Shown piece after piece: positions 45,047-53,829 of a stretch of DNA of 64,000 bases. A model generated the notes under the pieces. It was not told the DNA's origin. It made no database searches and worked only from the letters and a program-made list of their open reading frames with translations. Source of the DNA: Pseudoscleropodium purum. Its lineage: Eukaryota; Streptophyta; Bryopsida; Hypnales; Brachytheciaceae. Made by a program: the position numbers and the translations under genes. The DNA lies in NCBI GenBank assembly GCA_963969395.1, contig OZ017805.1:5084001-5148000 (forward strand). Reading direction: 5' to 3'. Positions within the stretch are counted from its first letter, which is position 1; every line of letters begins with the position of its first letter.

Positions 45047-46705
45047 CTACCCTACAACTCTAGATCCTATCGTCGGGCTTCCGACCTCCGGGACTAGCTC
45101 CTCGAAAACTTCACTCAAATTCCGGACCCGTTCCCCCTCCGCAGGATTCGGTCCGGATGGAGACTCCAGGTCGATGGTGATATCCGGTCTCGTGCCCGGA
45201 GTCCCAGTCCGTGCAGACTTCTTGGACTCAGGAGTCCAATCCTTCCTGTCCTTCGCCATAGTTGCATCCGGAAAGAGGTCCGGTAGTGAGATGTCCGAAA
45301 GGTGAATACCTTTGTCGCACGTCGCTCCCGTCAGCTTCCGGCTGCTCTCCTCGATCCGGTCCGCTGCCTTCCGCCCCTCCACCATTGCCGTCTCCACCTG
45401 CTCGGCGAAGTCCGCGAGAATCCGGACCATCCGGGAACCGGATAGTTTCTTCTCTTCGTGGATCTTCTCGTCGAAGAGCTTCGCCTTGGCTGCTGCCGTT
45501 CCGGTCTCTCCCAGGACCGCCTTGATCTGCTCGGCCACCTTCCGAGTCTCCTCCGCCATTTCCCGAGCGGCCGTCACGTCTTCCTGATAGGCAAAAAGTG
45601 TTGCCTTCAGTTTATCTACCTCCTCCTGCAACCGGCGGATCTCGGCTTCCTGCTTCCGGGTCTCTTCCGGATTCGTGATGCATTGCGCCACTTGTTCCGC
45701 CAAGTTGCTGTCCGGTGCAGCACCCACCAACTTGCCGATTGCCGCAAGCGTCCTGTGCTTGACCTCCCAATCTGCCCTGATGTTGCAGAGGACGTTGATC
45801 AGACCGTTGAACGGATCTTGCATATCCGGATCTCCCCCGGAATTGGTCTTCTCGGCTTTCGGTTTCTCCTCCGGGGCAGGTTTGTCTTGACCGGGAGGCG
45901 TCCCGCGCTTGTGTGGAGGCGTCAGCTTCTGTCGCTTGATCGGCGGCATCGGCTCCTCCTCTTCCTCGCTGGACTCCCGGTCTGACCCGGAATCGGATTC
46001 CGCCTCGTCATCCGTCTCCGACTCCCCATACTTCAGGAGCACTTCCTGCGTCTTCCACGCCCTCTCCTCCGTATCGGTGAGGACTTGGTTCTCTCGATAG
46101 AGGTGGAAGAGGTAAGGGCACACTGGAGTGGCCCTTTTCTTCCCAACCCTACTAACAAGCTGGGCCACGAGATCGGAAATGATCCGTGCCCAATCCACTT
46201 TCCGGGTACCACTGAGGGCACCGAAAATGGTGTTGCCGAGGGTGATCGTCACCCTGGTCGGCTTTTCCGGGTGAAGAACCGGAACCAGGAATTGCAGGAG
46301 CCGACGGTGTCGGTCATCCAAGCAATCCTCGACCGCGTATCCGTCCTTCGGGTTGACGGCTCCCTTGAACTTCCCTCGGACAAACTCATCCTTCCGGCTC
46401 GCCATTCCCAAACCTCCTGCCCGGAAACCGTAAACCGCTCTCCACATCCCCTCGTTCCAGCTGACGGGAGCTCCCCTCACGGTGTTGTCAAACTGGTTGG
46501 ACAACTTTCCGAGGAGCTCCTTGACCATTCTCTCCTCCCTAAAACCCCAAGGTTTCTCGGCAAACCCTACGCAACCCATGGATTTGAGATCATCCATGAG
46601 TTCAGCCTTTTCCGGCTCTATGGAGGGAATAACCGGAATGACTTTCCGGAGCTTCACCTCGCCTCCAGAGGGACTCGCTTGTCTCGACCTACGTAGCTGA
46701 GGCAT
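45047..46705 (-). CDS. 552-aa orphan ORF of the 3.3-kb element
   Basis: Intact ORF; I chose the ATG at 46705 (the frame extends only to a GTG two codons upstream). The basic N-terminus contains QLRRSRQ. The middle has KPWGFREERM (about 51-60), a PVLHPEKPTRVTITLGN segment (about 142-158) and KVDW at 169-172. A PYLFHL motif, an acidic Ser/Glu stretch (about 230-260), a coiled coil (about 345-430) and a disordered tail follow. The central part resembles, from memory, the Pfam 'putative plant transposon protein' class, and its VDW position recalls the VDW-domain accessory proteins; both links are tentative. It could be a Gag-like or DNA-binding element protein. A decayed relative lies at 18596-20080, and the start of an identical copy at 63492-64000. 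Confidence 0.65.
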   Translation of the reverse strand: MPQLRRSRQASPSGGEVKLRKVIPVIPSIEPEKAELMDDLKSMGCVGFAEKPWGFREERMVKELLGKLSNQFDNTVRGAPVSWNEGMWRAVYGFRAGGLGMASRKDEFVRGKFKGAVNPKDGYAVEDCLDDRHRRLLQFLVPVLHPEKPTRVTITLGNTIFGALSGTRKVDWARIISDLVAQLVSRVGKKRATPVCPYLFHLYRENQVLTDTEERAWKTQEVLLKYGESETDDEAESDSGSDRESSEEEEEPMPPIKRQKLTPPHKRGTPPGQDKPAPEEKPKAEKTNSGGDPDMQDPFNGLINVLCNIRADWEVKHRTLAAIGKLVGAAPDSNLAEQVAQCITNPEETRKQEAEIRRLQEEVDKLKATLFAYQEDVTAAREMAEETRKVAEQIKAVLGETGTAAAKAKLFDEKIHEEKKLSGSRMVRILADFAEQVETAMVEGRKAADRIEESSRKLTGATCDKGIHLSDISLPDLFPDATMAKDRKDWTPESKKSARTGTPGTRPDITIDLESPSGPNPAEGERVRNLSEVFEELVPEVGSPTIGSRVVG

Positions 46706-46887
46706 TCCCACTCACATCTACCTCACTCTCTCCTAGCCGCACGTCCCGTTCCTCACTTCCTCTCTCCGATCTCAACCGGAATCAAAATGAACAGAACGCA
46801 AACGCACAGACGCACAAACGACAAAAACTCAACCGCGCACGCTCAAGGTCGAGTTTCTAAAAGGGGGTGCAACAGTGAAAGCTCCTC

Positions 46888-46894
46888 CTTTTAT
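46888..46894 (-). promoter_or_regulatory. TATA box of the 552-aa ORF
   Basis: CTATAAAAGG on the gene strand, about 185 bp before the ATG, downstream of CCGGAT-rich sequence. The right-arm copy is at 63303-63309. Confidence 0.55.
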
Positions 46895-47559
46895 AGTCCC
46901 TGGACCCTTTCCGGTTTGTCATCATGAATCCGGTTTACCATCATAATCCGGTTCATCATCATCATCCGGTCCTAGACCTAATCCGTGTTACATTCCGTTT
47001 CCGTCGTTAGTTACTCCTAACCGGATTAGATCCAAGAAGCCCACTACTTCACGTTCCGTGCTAATTCTGAGTTTTCCTTCCCCACCTAATCGGATCCGGT
47101 TAGCTAATTACTAGTTTCCGTTCCTATTTGGGTGTATACTAAGAAAATCAAAATTCTAAGCTGCGACATAGGTCTTGCACATTTTTTATGTCCAATACTC
47201 CGCATCTTCATCTTCCCACCCGCTCTCTGCTTTAATTGTAGGGTCATTTAAAATGTCAAGCCGAAGGTCATGTACAGCCCCCTTCACTTTGTTCTTTTTC
47301 TTGGCTTCGCTTCCCGAAGTCACCCCATCCATATTTCGATCACCTTCGCCGTTCATGATTGTCAATTGGATTCAATAACCAATTGAAGTGAATAAAAAAA
47401 TCTCACATGATAGTCAAAAGTGATGGCATCAACCGTAACCCAGTAACAAAAGATAGAGGACCCCAACTCTCTACCCCGTAGGAGCAACTAGCGCATAAAG
47501 CAATAGTAGCACATCCAACTTGGCACCGAAGGAAAATTGAAGTGAGAAGAAATGAACAG

Positions 47560-47795
47560 TTACTCCACCCTTATAGCCGTCCGCTGCCGAACTTGCCCCG
47601 GACCGCGCGAAGCGGCCCCGAACCTCGCGTCCGCCGCGCGGACCGACGACGTCCGCTTCGGCAGCGGACGCGGCATCCACCCGTTGCCCCGTTCAACCGG
47701 ATTGTCCGCACTATCCACCTTCCGACACCATCCGCGCTTTGGACACGCCGACCGCCCCACTTAAACATTGATCGCCGACAGCGTCCGCCTAGCTG
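47560..47795 (-). promoter_or_regulatory. GC-rich leader of the VDW-RING pseudogene
   Basis: CGTCCGC/GCGGAC-rich sequence, with GGCTATAAGGG at about 47570-47577 as TATA box, roughly 215 bp before the ATG. Its outer ~100 bp matches the left end of hAT2 copy 1 at 14058-14160. Confidence 0.5.
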
Positions 47796-49727
47796 TCCAT
47801 TGGAGCATCCTATGAGGGCACTATTACTCAAAAAGAGAGGTAACATTTCAAAAAAAAACAGCCTAATAATCACTGCTAAATGAGGATCAATGTAATTGAT
47901 TTATCATTTTTTTTTTTTTTTAAATGTAAACCCTAAACCCTATACCCTAATTATCCTAGACCTTCTCTTTTCTCCCCTAAATTGTTTTACGAATGAGGGG
48001 AATGTGGTTAAGTTCAATATGTTTGGATTATTTACTTATATTATCCCTCTAAATAGGTTTTGTGAAGATCTGAAGATGGTGGGGATTTTTTTAAAGTTCA
48101 TTAGGAAATCAAATGTTTTGCAAAAATAATCAATTCCTTTTTCATTGTAAGCAAATGAAATTTAAAAAAAAGGCCCCAATACATAATTAGAATAACAGTT
48201 TAATGGATTTCAACCTCATGATATTTAACAAAAGGTTGTGATTTCTCATTAAAAGTGCATCACGATCTTCAAATGAACATCGAGTCTTTCATATTTTTTA
48301 ATGAAATTTTGATTAGATTTGAAAACAAAGAAAAAGAATCAATGTTTTAACTTTCAAATCATGTATGGCTATATTTTTCCTTAAAAACATAGAAAAATTC
48401 GTTACTTGAGTTGGTTGAGTAGAATACATTATACACTTATACATGTGCTATATTTATTTTGAAGGATAATTCCAATATTCTTATTTCAAATGTTTTTAAA
48501 TATTAATTTTAAAAAAGAGGGTTCATTGTTTAAAGATCTAAAAAATTGATAAACATAATTTCTATTATAAATAGGAATTGAATTCGGAATTCGAATTTTG
48601 AAATGATTCAAATGAACAAGATATTGATTATAAAATATTTCTTCGTTTGAGTTTTTAAAATGAATTCACGAAACAATTGCAAACTTTTGAACTTAGGTAT
48701 ATGGTATTGTTTTTGGTTTGTACTTTGTAGAGTATAATACTTCAATTTTAATCCTAAATAAGTGAAAAAACTCCACATGAATGAAATGTTTCTATGTATT
48801 GCACAAAGATTTCTACCAATTACTATGATAATTAAATACATTGTTACATTTCATAAAATATTCTACATAGAAAGAAAAAATCATTTCAGTTTTCAATCAT
48901 GATAAACGATGTCTTCTATTCTTTTTGTTATATGTTCATTTTGTATAACGTGTACATTGTACAATCTTTGAGAGCAGGGTAGTTCATTTTTCATTTTTGG
49001 CTCTCATTGAAATAGAAAATATATTTGTGTTTGGATTTTGAAATCATTATGTATTCTACGGTCTTGCAAGAATGCATCTTACTCCTTTCTTTGAATCCTT
49101 TTGATATTTTCTTTTTTTTTCCTTTGCTTTCTGTCTCATAGGGCTCTTGTTCTTTTGTTCTCTTCATTTGACCAGCCTATTTGGCTTGGCTCTTAGTTTT
49201 TGTTTTTTTTAATGCAATGGTTTATGCATATGTTATAAAAAATATATATTATTTATTTAAAATTAATATATTGATGAACAAACGCATAAAGACATTCAAT
49301 GCTTTCACATTTAAAATTATAAATCTATCATAAATCACTCTTGCAAATTTGAATGATTGAATCGAAAATTTGAAAATATAATTACAAGAGCTTTCAATTC
49401 AGTCAATTGCATAAATCATAAATGTTGAAATGCAATTCGTATGAGTTTAGCATCTATGAAGATTAATTCATGCCATTCTCATGCAATTTTTCAATTTAAT
49501 AAAATGCAATTGAGTACTTCAATTTCTTTCCCTTCAATTCTCCAAGTAACATTCACTTCATATCTTTCTCTATTTGTTTATCTATTTTTTGGGAACAAAT
49601 GGAGAAACTATCTTTGTCTATATTTGAACATGCACTCTTATTTGATTGATGAAGAATAGATCTATGAAATATATAATCATTGATTTGTTCATGTTGATTT
49701 ATCTAATATATTTTATGTATGTATATA

Positions 49728-49758
<31 letters not shown>

Positions 49759-49774
49759 CATTAAAGGAGTATGG
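47796..49774 (-). repeat. AT-rich block, copy B (inverted)
   Basis: Reverse complement of 60423-62401 and a diverged inverted copy of 12076-14057. It ends at TTCCATACTCC beside the (AT)n tract. No gene. Confidence 0.85.
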
Positions 49775-50589
49775 AAGACAAGATTGACAGATTGTGTTTA
49801 AGTGTTGTTGATTTTGAAATGATTTAGTACTATATCATTTATAAGAATATTATAATAGTGTTATGTTATAATATTCCTAAAACAATTGCAACAAATATTA
49901 AAATACATGCTAAGTTAGGTTTGTTAGCCTACCAATTGTTCATTAATAGACATAATTGAGTAGCCCTCTTAAATGAAACACTCAATATCTAATATCTTAC
50001 AATCCAAATGGTGGATTTGTCTAAAAATTTTTCCACATCTTTTCCAACTAATTTACTACAAGATCCTACGGTTACATATACCCATAAGTATTTTTCTTCT
50101 AAGACTTGGTATTTGTACTACTAATGGTAGTTTTGAAGTATTTTTAGTGAAAAGAACTTTAGGGGTTAAACATCTATACCGTTAGATTTTGAAAAAAGAA
50201 CAATTTGCTTCATTGGGGATAACTATAAGTCTATGCTCTTTTTCGATAGCCAAAACACACTTGCAAAGACTTGGACATTTAGCGGTTTACTAAGTGATTA
50301 GACGTCAACTAATTCAATTTAATAGTAGAATTTTTATTCAACTACCTTCTTACAATTGCTTTATATACAATGCAATGTGAATATTTGGGCACATATATTA
50401 AACGTCACAATCCTTTCCTGAATTTTTGCACATTTTAGCTCATGTCTTTGTACAAAAATATCATTTACCAAAAATTCATAAATTTGGTTATAAAGGAAGG
50501 CTACCATTTTTAATTTCAAATTTTACATTCGATGAATGAAAAATTAGTTGGACTATACAGTGCCATGAAGACCTCTGTTTATCGTGCAA
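49775..50589. other. AT-rich arm sequence without a gene
   Basis: Present in both palindrome arms but not next to copy A of the AT-rich block, where the hAT1 terminus intervenes. A 70-codon ORF at 49973-50185 has no support as a gene. Confidence 0.45.
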
Positions 50590-50891
50590 AATATGGACGT
50601 CGGGGCGCTTCAAGGTCAAATTGCCCCGTCCGCCCTTATACCTGTCCGCCCCATCCACCCTAAACCCCCGTCCGCCCCAATACCCATCCGATGTCTGCCC
50701 TGTCCACCGTGATACCTGTCCACCCATCCTCCGTCCGCCCCAATACCCGTCCAACGTCCGCCCTGTCCACCGCGATACGTGTCCACCCGTTCGACGTCCG
50801 CCCCGATACTCGTCCGCCCCGGTATGGCCGTCCGATTGACACGTAGACTAATGTGGTCCGCATGATCTGAACGTCCACCTATATATATATG
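50590..50891 (+). promoter_or_regulatory. GC-rich array and TATA of the Gly/Ser/Tyr-tailed VDW gene
   Basis: Repeats of a roughly 30-40-bp unit with 'CCGTCCGCCC', 'AATACCCGTCC' and 'CTGTCCACCG' lie at 50625-50825. TATATATATGG follows at about 50880-50891, some 230 bp before the ATG at 51114. The outer edge 'GGCGCTTCAAGGTCAAAT' resembles the subterminal sequence inside the hAT1 right end (TGACCCTGAAGCG near 12045). Short proline- or glycine-rich ORFs here are array translations. Confidence 0.55.
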
Positions 50892-51113
50892 GGGAGGCGG
50901 ACGGCTCATTCCGAACAGTCGTTCTCTTTTGGAGTGGGCGGACTAGTGCCTTGGAAGCTCTGTGCGCCCCCTTTGCTTTGAGTGAACGATTGTTGTGATA
51001 TTGTTACAAATTTTCACAAAGTTCACGCTTGTAAAATCTTAATTAATTGATTAAATCAAAATTTTGGTTTTTAAGCTTTCTAATTGTTTCATTTTCTTTG
51101 CTTCGGCTTCATC

Positions 51114-52376
51114 ATGCCGAAAGATAGAACACCCAAAAAAAATAGTCGAAAGGGAAGATTCCAATCGTTTGATTGGGATGCTTGGGCCGATCCATTGTGT
51201 GTGGGTGAACTGGGATGGGAAGAGGAACCAACAAAAGTGTGGGATTGCTCAATGTGCAAGAAGTATGTGAAAATGACTCACATTCAAAAACTTTGGCGAC
51301 GTGAACGTGTAGAGCACCAAGCGCCATGTTGGAAAGGACAAATGTCTACGTGCCAAAATGAGCACTTCAAACAACAATACACACAAGTGCATCAAGTTCT
51401 TGGCATTAAAAGCGCCAAACCAAATATAATGAATTATAATGTTATGACAATGGTTTGGGCAGAGATTGTACTCCACAAGGACGTGGACTGGCGTACCGCT
51501 ACAGGTTGCAATGTGGAGAACTATACGCGCACGGATGCCGTTATAGATACACAGTGGAGGGGCGCAAGCGATTGCATGCCAGAGTGGTCCAATCGAGGTT
51601 ATCTACAACAACCTTCAGTTGTTCTACGAGATGCTGAAGATGCGTGGATAGATGACGATGATGACGATGATATGCAAGCGCGTGTCACATTTGGAGTTAG
51701 GCACGAGCGGGTAGAAGAACGAGAACGAATTGAATTCGAACAACAAATGCAAGAGGCAACACGCAGAAGCCTTCAAGATCGTGGACGGCAAGATAGGCAT
51801 GGTGGGTCCTACGGACATAAACATGGAACGCGAGGATCTAAACAAGGAAGAGGTAGTTCATACTCTAGTTACGATCCTCAAAATAGATATGAAGGTGGAA
51901 GAGGGAGCTATGGATCCACGGATTATGGTGGTTCAAGTGCAGTTGGTTCTCATTATGGCACTCCCCTTGAAATTAACTCTCAAAGTGGAACAGGTAGCTA
52001 TGGCAGCACGCACTATGGTAGGTCTAGTGGATCTGGTTCATATTATATGACGCCCACTCAAGTGGGCTCCGAAGGTAGTGGAGGAAGCCATGTAACCCCG
52101 CAGTATAGTTGCTCTTTTCACGGAAGCGCCCAATACTATCCGGGATCAACTAGAAGTGATTCATACGGACATCATGGGGCCTCTTATTATGGGGCTTCAA
52201 ATGAAAGAGGATCAGAGCCTACTACTCCGATTCCTCCTCCCACTTTTGGAGGTTCAAACTATGGACAAAGAGGTGCACCAAGTGGATATGATGGAAACTA
52301 CGGAGGTGGTCCGTTCATTGGAGTACAAGAAAGAGGCACCAGTCAACAATTTGATTCCAATTTAGATTCCGAATAA
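51114..52376 (+). CDS. VDW-domain protein with Gly/Ser/Tyr-rich tail (left arm)
   Basis: Intact 420-aa ORF from the ATG at 51114 (the frame extends upstream only to a TTG). The N-terminus is basic. The VDW domain spans about 34-128: GWEEEP, C45-x2-C48, H56, C72, C80 and VDW at 124-126, aligned to the VDW-RING proteins. Then come an Asp run (about 178-186), a charged Glu/Gln/Arg segment (about 195-225) and a tail from about residue 229 to the end dominated by G-S-Y-G, S-Y and RG repeats. That composition resembles the FET-type low-complexity domains that form condensates; function here is unknown. The twin at 57821-59083 is identical. Both are undamaged, unlike several neighbouring genes. Confidence 0.75.
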   Translation: MPKDRTPKKNSRKGRFQSFDWDAWADPLCVGELGWEEEPTKVWDCSMCKKYVKMTHIQKLWRRERVEHQAPCWKGQMSTCQNEHFKQQYTQVHQVLGIKSAKPNIMNYNVMTMVWAEIVLHKDVDWRTATGCNVENYTRTDAVIDTQWRGASDCMPEWSNRGYLQQPSVVLRDAEDAWIDDDDDDDMQARVTFGVRHERVEERERIEFEQQMQEATRRSLQDRGRQDRHGGSYGHKHGTRGSKQGRGSSYSSYDPQNRYEGGRGSYGSTDYGGSSAVGSHYGTPLEINSQSGTGSYGSTHYGRSSGSGSYYMTPTQVGSEGSGGSHVTPQYSCSFHGSAQYYPGSTRSDSYGHHGASYYGASNERGSEPTTPIPPPTFGGSNYGQRGAPSGYDGNYGGGPFIGVQERGTSQQFDSNLDSE

Positions 52377-53384
52377 AAAAACATGCAAATACATAGTGAG
52401 CATGTATTTTCTCATTTTTACTCTCACGACAAGTATAGAGCACTAGATTGGTAGAAGTAGTACAAAATTTTAAATGAATAGAACAATTTTGAACAACAAT
52501 TTTGTTCACTTTTTCAAAAAGTGTTGTGTAATAGTGTACACCAAGTATGTATATAGGCAAGCATATTGTTGAAAACATTATTGTATTATTTTATAATAGC
52601 GTTGATGTATAAGGCTACAAGCGACTTTGATAAATAATAAAAATATGAAGAAGAAATGTAACTTTGTAAGAGCCATATTATGTCTATTTTTGAATTCAGC
52701 ATTCCAGGATAAATATGTACTAGCATGGTGTGTATTTTGAAATTATTGTTGTATGCTTATTACATTTAGAAACTCGTAAATGGTATAAATGTATTTCTAA
52801 TTAATTTATGAAAGATTGAATTATTTGAATATTTGAAATGTTTTTATTTTTCATTCAACGATTGTTAAAAACTAAAATGATTTCTTATTGGTATGAAGAA
52901 ATGCCCAAATTAGACAATTAGTGGTTCTTCTTTAGATTCTATTTTCAAATATGGAAGTTCACTGAAATGGTTTATTTATGGTTCTTTAATTGACAAGTAC
53001 ATTGATAGAATGCACCGAAAAAAAACCCATTATTAAATACAAGAGTTAATTCTTCTCTTTAACTTTTCCATTTTTATTTAAAATTGCAAGTGTACCATTT
53101 ATGAAAGACCTAGGGTCACAATAGGGACCTATGATACAAGTCATTTGAAAATTTATAAATAAATTACAAATCTTTGAAAAAATACAAACCACTTGATTTT
53201 AATTTCTCATCAATTTCTCTTTGTCTGAAAAATGAGAAAAAAATATTCCCATCCAAAGAAATAGATGAAAAAAACGGATCAGCTTTCAGATGCACCATTT
53301 TTGAGACTCCCAGCCTGCCTTAAGACTTGAAAACAAAATCAAATTCGAAACTCATATAAAAAATATATATATTAGAGCAATCCA
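52377..53384. other. AT-rich 3' flank without a gene
   Basis: Noncoding sequence downstream of the VDW gene, identical in the other arm (56813-57820). An 87-codon minus-strand ORF at 52315-52578 overlaps the gene end and is not supported. Confidence 0.45.
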
Positions 53385-53565
53385 TCCTTTGCCGTACGAT
53401 CGGTTTACACCAAATTTGTCCGCCCGTGGCCGTCCGATCGGGCTGACACCTAATCCGTCCACCCGTGCCTGTCGGATCGAGCGGACACCAGATTTGTCCG
53501 CATGTAGCCGTCCGATCGGGCGGACGGGGTTCTAGGATTTCTAGGAGGTGGATGGACGATGCGTC
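53385..53565. repeat. GC-rich tandem unit, about 52 bp, at the inner edge of the arm
   Basis: Three units of the type 'CCAGATTTGTCCGC' plus 'CGTCCGATCGGGCGGAC' lie at about 53410-53525. Perfect arm identity stops just inside, at 53565/56632. Confidence 0.75.
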
Positions 53566-53829
53566 TGCCACCTCGGCCAGGCCGATCGGGCGGACGATCT
53601 AGGTCATCCGATGGGGCGGTCAGGCCGTCCGCATTGTCACTTTTGCCTTGCCCCTTGTGAATGCAAGGTGGAGCGGAGAGCTTGGTGGTTCATCCTCCAT
53701 TGGCTCCTTTCGTAGGCAAGGCAAGAGTGGTTTACTGGGGGCTCTCTTGTTGTCAATTTTTTTGACATTTGCGTGTGGAATTCAAATTTAAATTAAAAAA
53801 TTTCATCTATATCAATTTCATTTGTCACG

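Larger units (their letters stand above)
43865..47168 (-). mobile_element. 3.3-kb element with 9-bp TIRs and 5-bp target duplication
   Basis: The ends are TGTCGCAGC (43865-43873) and GCTGCGACA (47160-47168), perfect inverted repeats. They are flanked by TAGGT at 43860-43864 and 47169-47173. Removing the element and one TAGGT restores the reading frame of the VDW-RING gene across the site. No long direct terminal repeats are visible, so it is not an LTR element. It is rich in CCGG/TCCGGAT words on both sides of one 552-codon ORF. TG..CA ends and 5 bp also fit integrase-type insertion. The class is unknown; no transposase domain was recognised. Confidence 0.75.
40651..47356 (-). pseudogene. Decayed VDW-RING gene, split by a nested element
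   Basis: The ATG is at 47356. The first 56 codons run into a TAA; the gene is then split at 47168/43865 by the nested element and resumes at 43859. The VDW domain (KMYHIDKLW, a VWRVLFGN segment, KIDWST) is followed by acidic sequence, a long coiled coil (about 42070-43080) and a RING with CSLC and C-R-H-T-F-H-x2-C spaced as in the 2830-5040 protein, then CAEC. A Lys/Arg-rich C-terminus ends at 40651. Defects are TAG at 43748, 43382, 42069, 41440 and 41176, TGA near 41900, and frameshifts near 43100 and inside the RING near 41630. It was probably about 1,080 codons, longer than the 736-aa paralogue. Its hAT2 neighbour lies directly downstream on the same strand. Confidence 0.75.
36007..47795 (-). 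mobile_element. Two-gene VDW-RING + hAT2 element, copy 2 (proposed)
   Basis: The 3' end reads CAGTGTTGACGAATCTC from 36007, homologous to the right end of hAT2 copy 1. The proposed 5' end is CTG at 47793-47795 (CAGCTAGGCGGACGC on the gene strand). On the minus strand it contains a decayed VDW-RING gene followed by the hAT2 transposase, each with its own GC-rich leader. The 8 bp flanking the proposed ends do not match (cgggaatg against tccattgg), so the limits are inferred from homology to copy 1, not from a target duplication. A 3.3-kb element is nested at 43865-47168. Confidence 0.45.
46197..53565. repeat. Left arm of a large palindrome
   Basis: Every feature here pairs with one in 56632-64000 under the single rule left + right = 110197 (for example 51084 with 59113, 47175 with 63022, 46482 with 63715). 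The arms therefore have no net indels over 7.37 kb, even through an (AT)n tract of equal length. The outer limit is set by the window end; the true arm may be longer. Confidence 0.95.

Noticed and set aside
43865..47168. LTR retrotransposon or solo LTR, because of TG..CA ends and a 5-bp duplication
   Set aside because: The terminal sequence does not recur internally as a direct repeat, no primer-binding site or pol domain was seen, and the two ends are inverted rather than direct repeats.
47471..47883. Arg/Pro-rich ORFs (and mirror copies at 62314-62726)
   Set aside because: Translations of the GC-rich leader of the VDW-RING gene; open on both strands because the array lacks stops.
50488..50909. 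Gly/Asp/Arg-rich ORFs (and mirror copies at 59288-59709)
   Set aside because: Translations of the tandem GC-rich array before the VDW gene.
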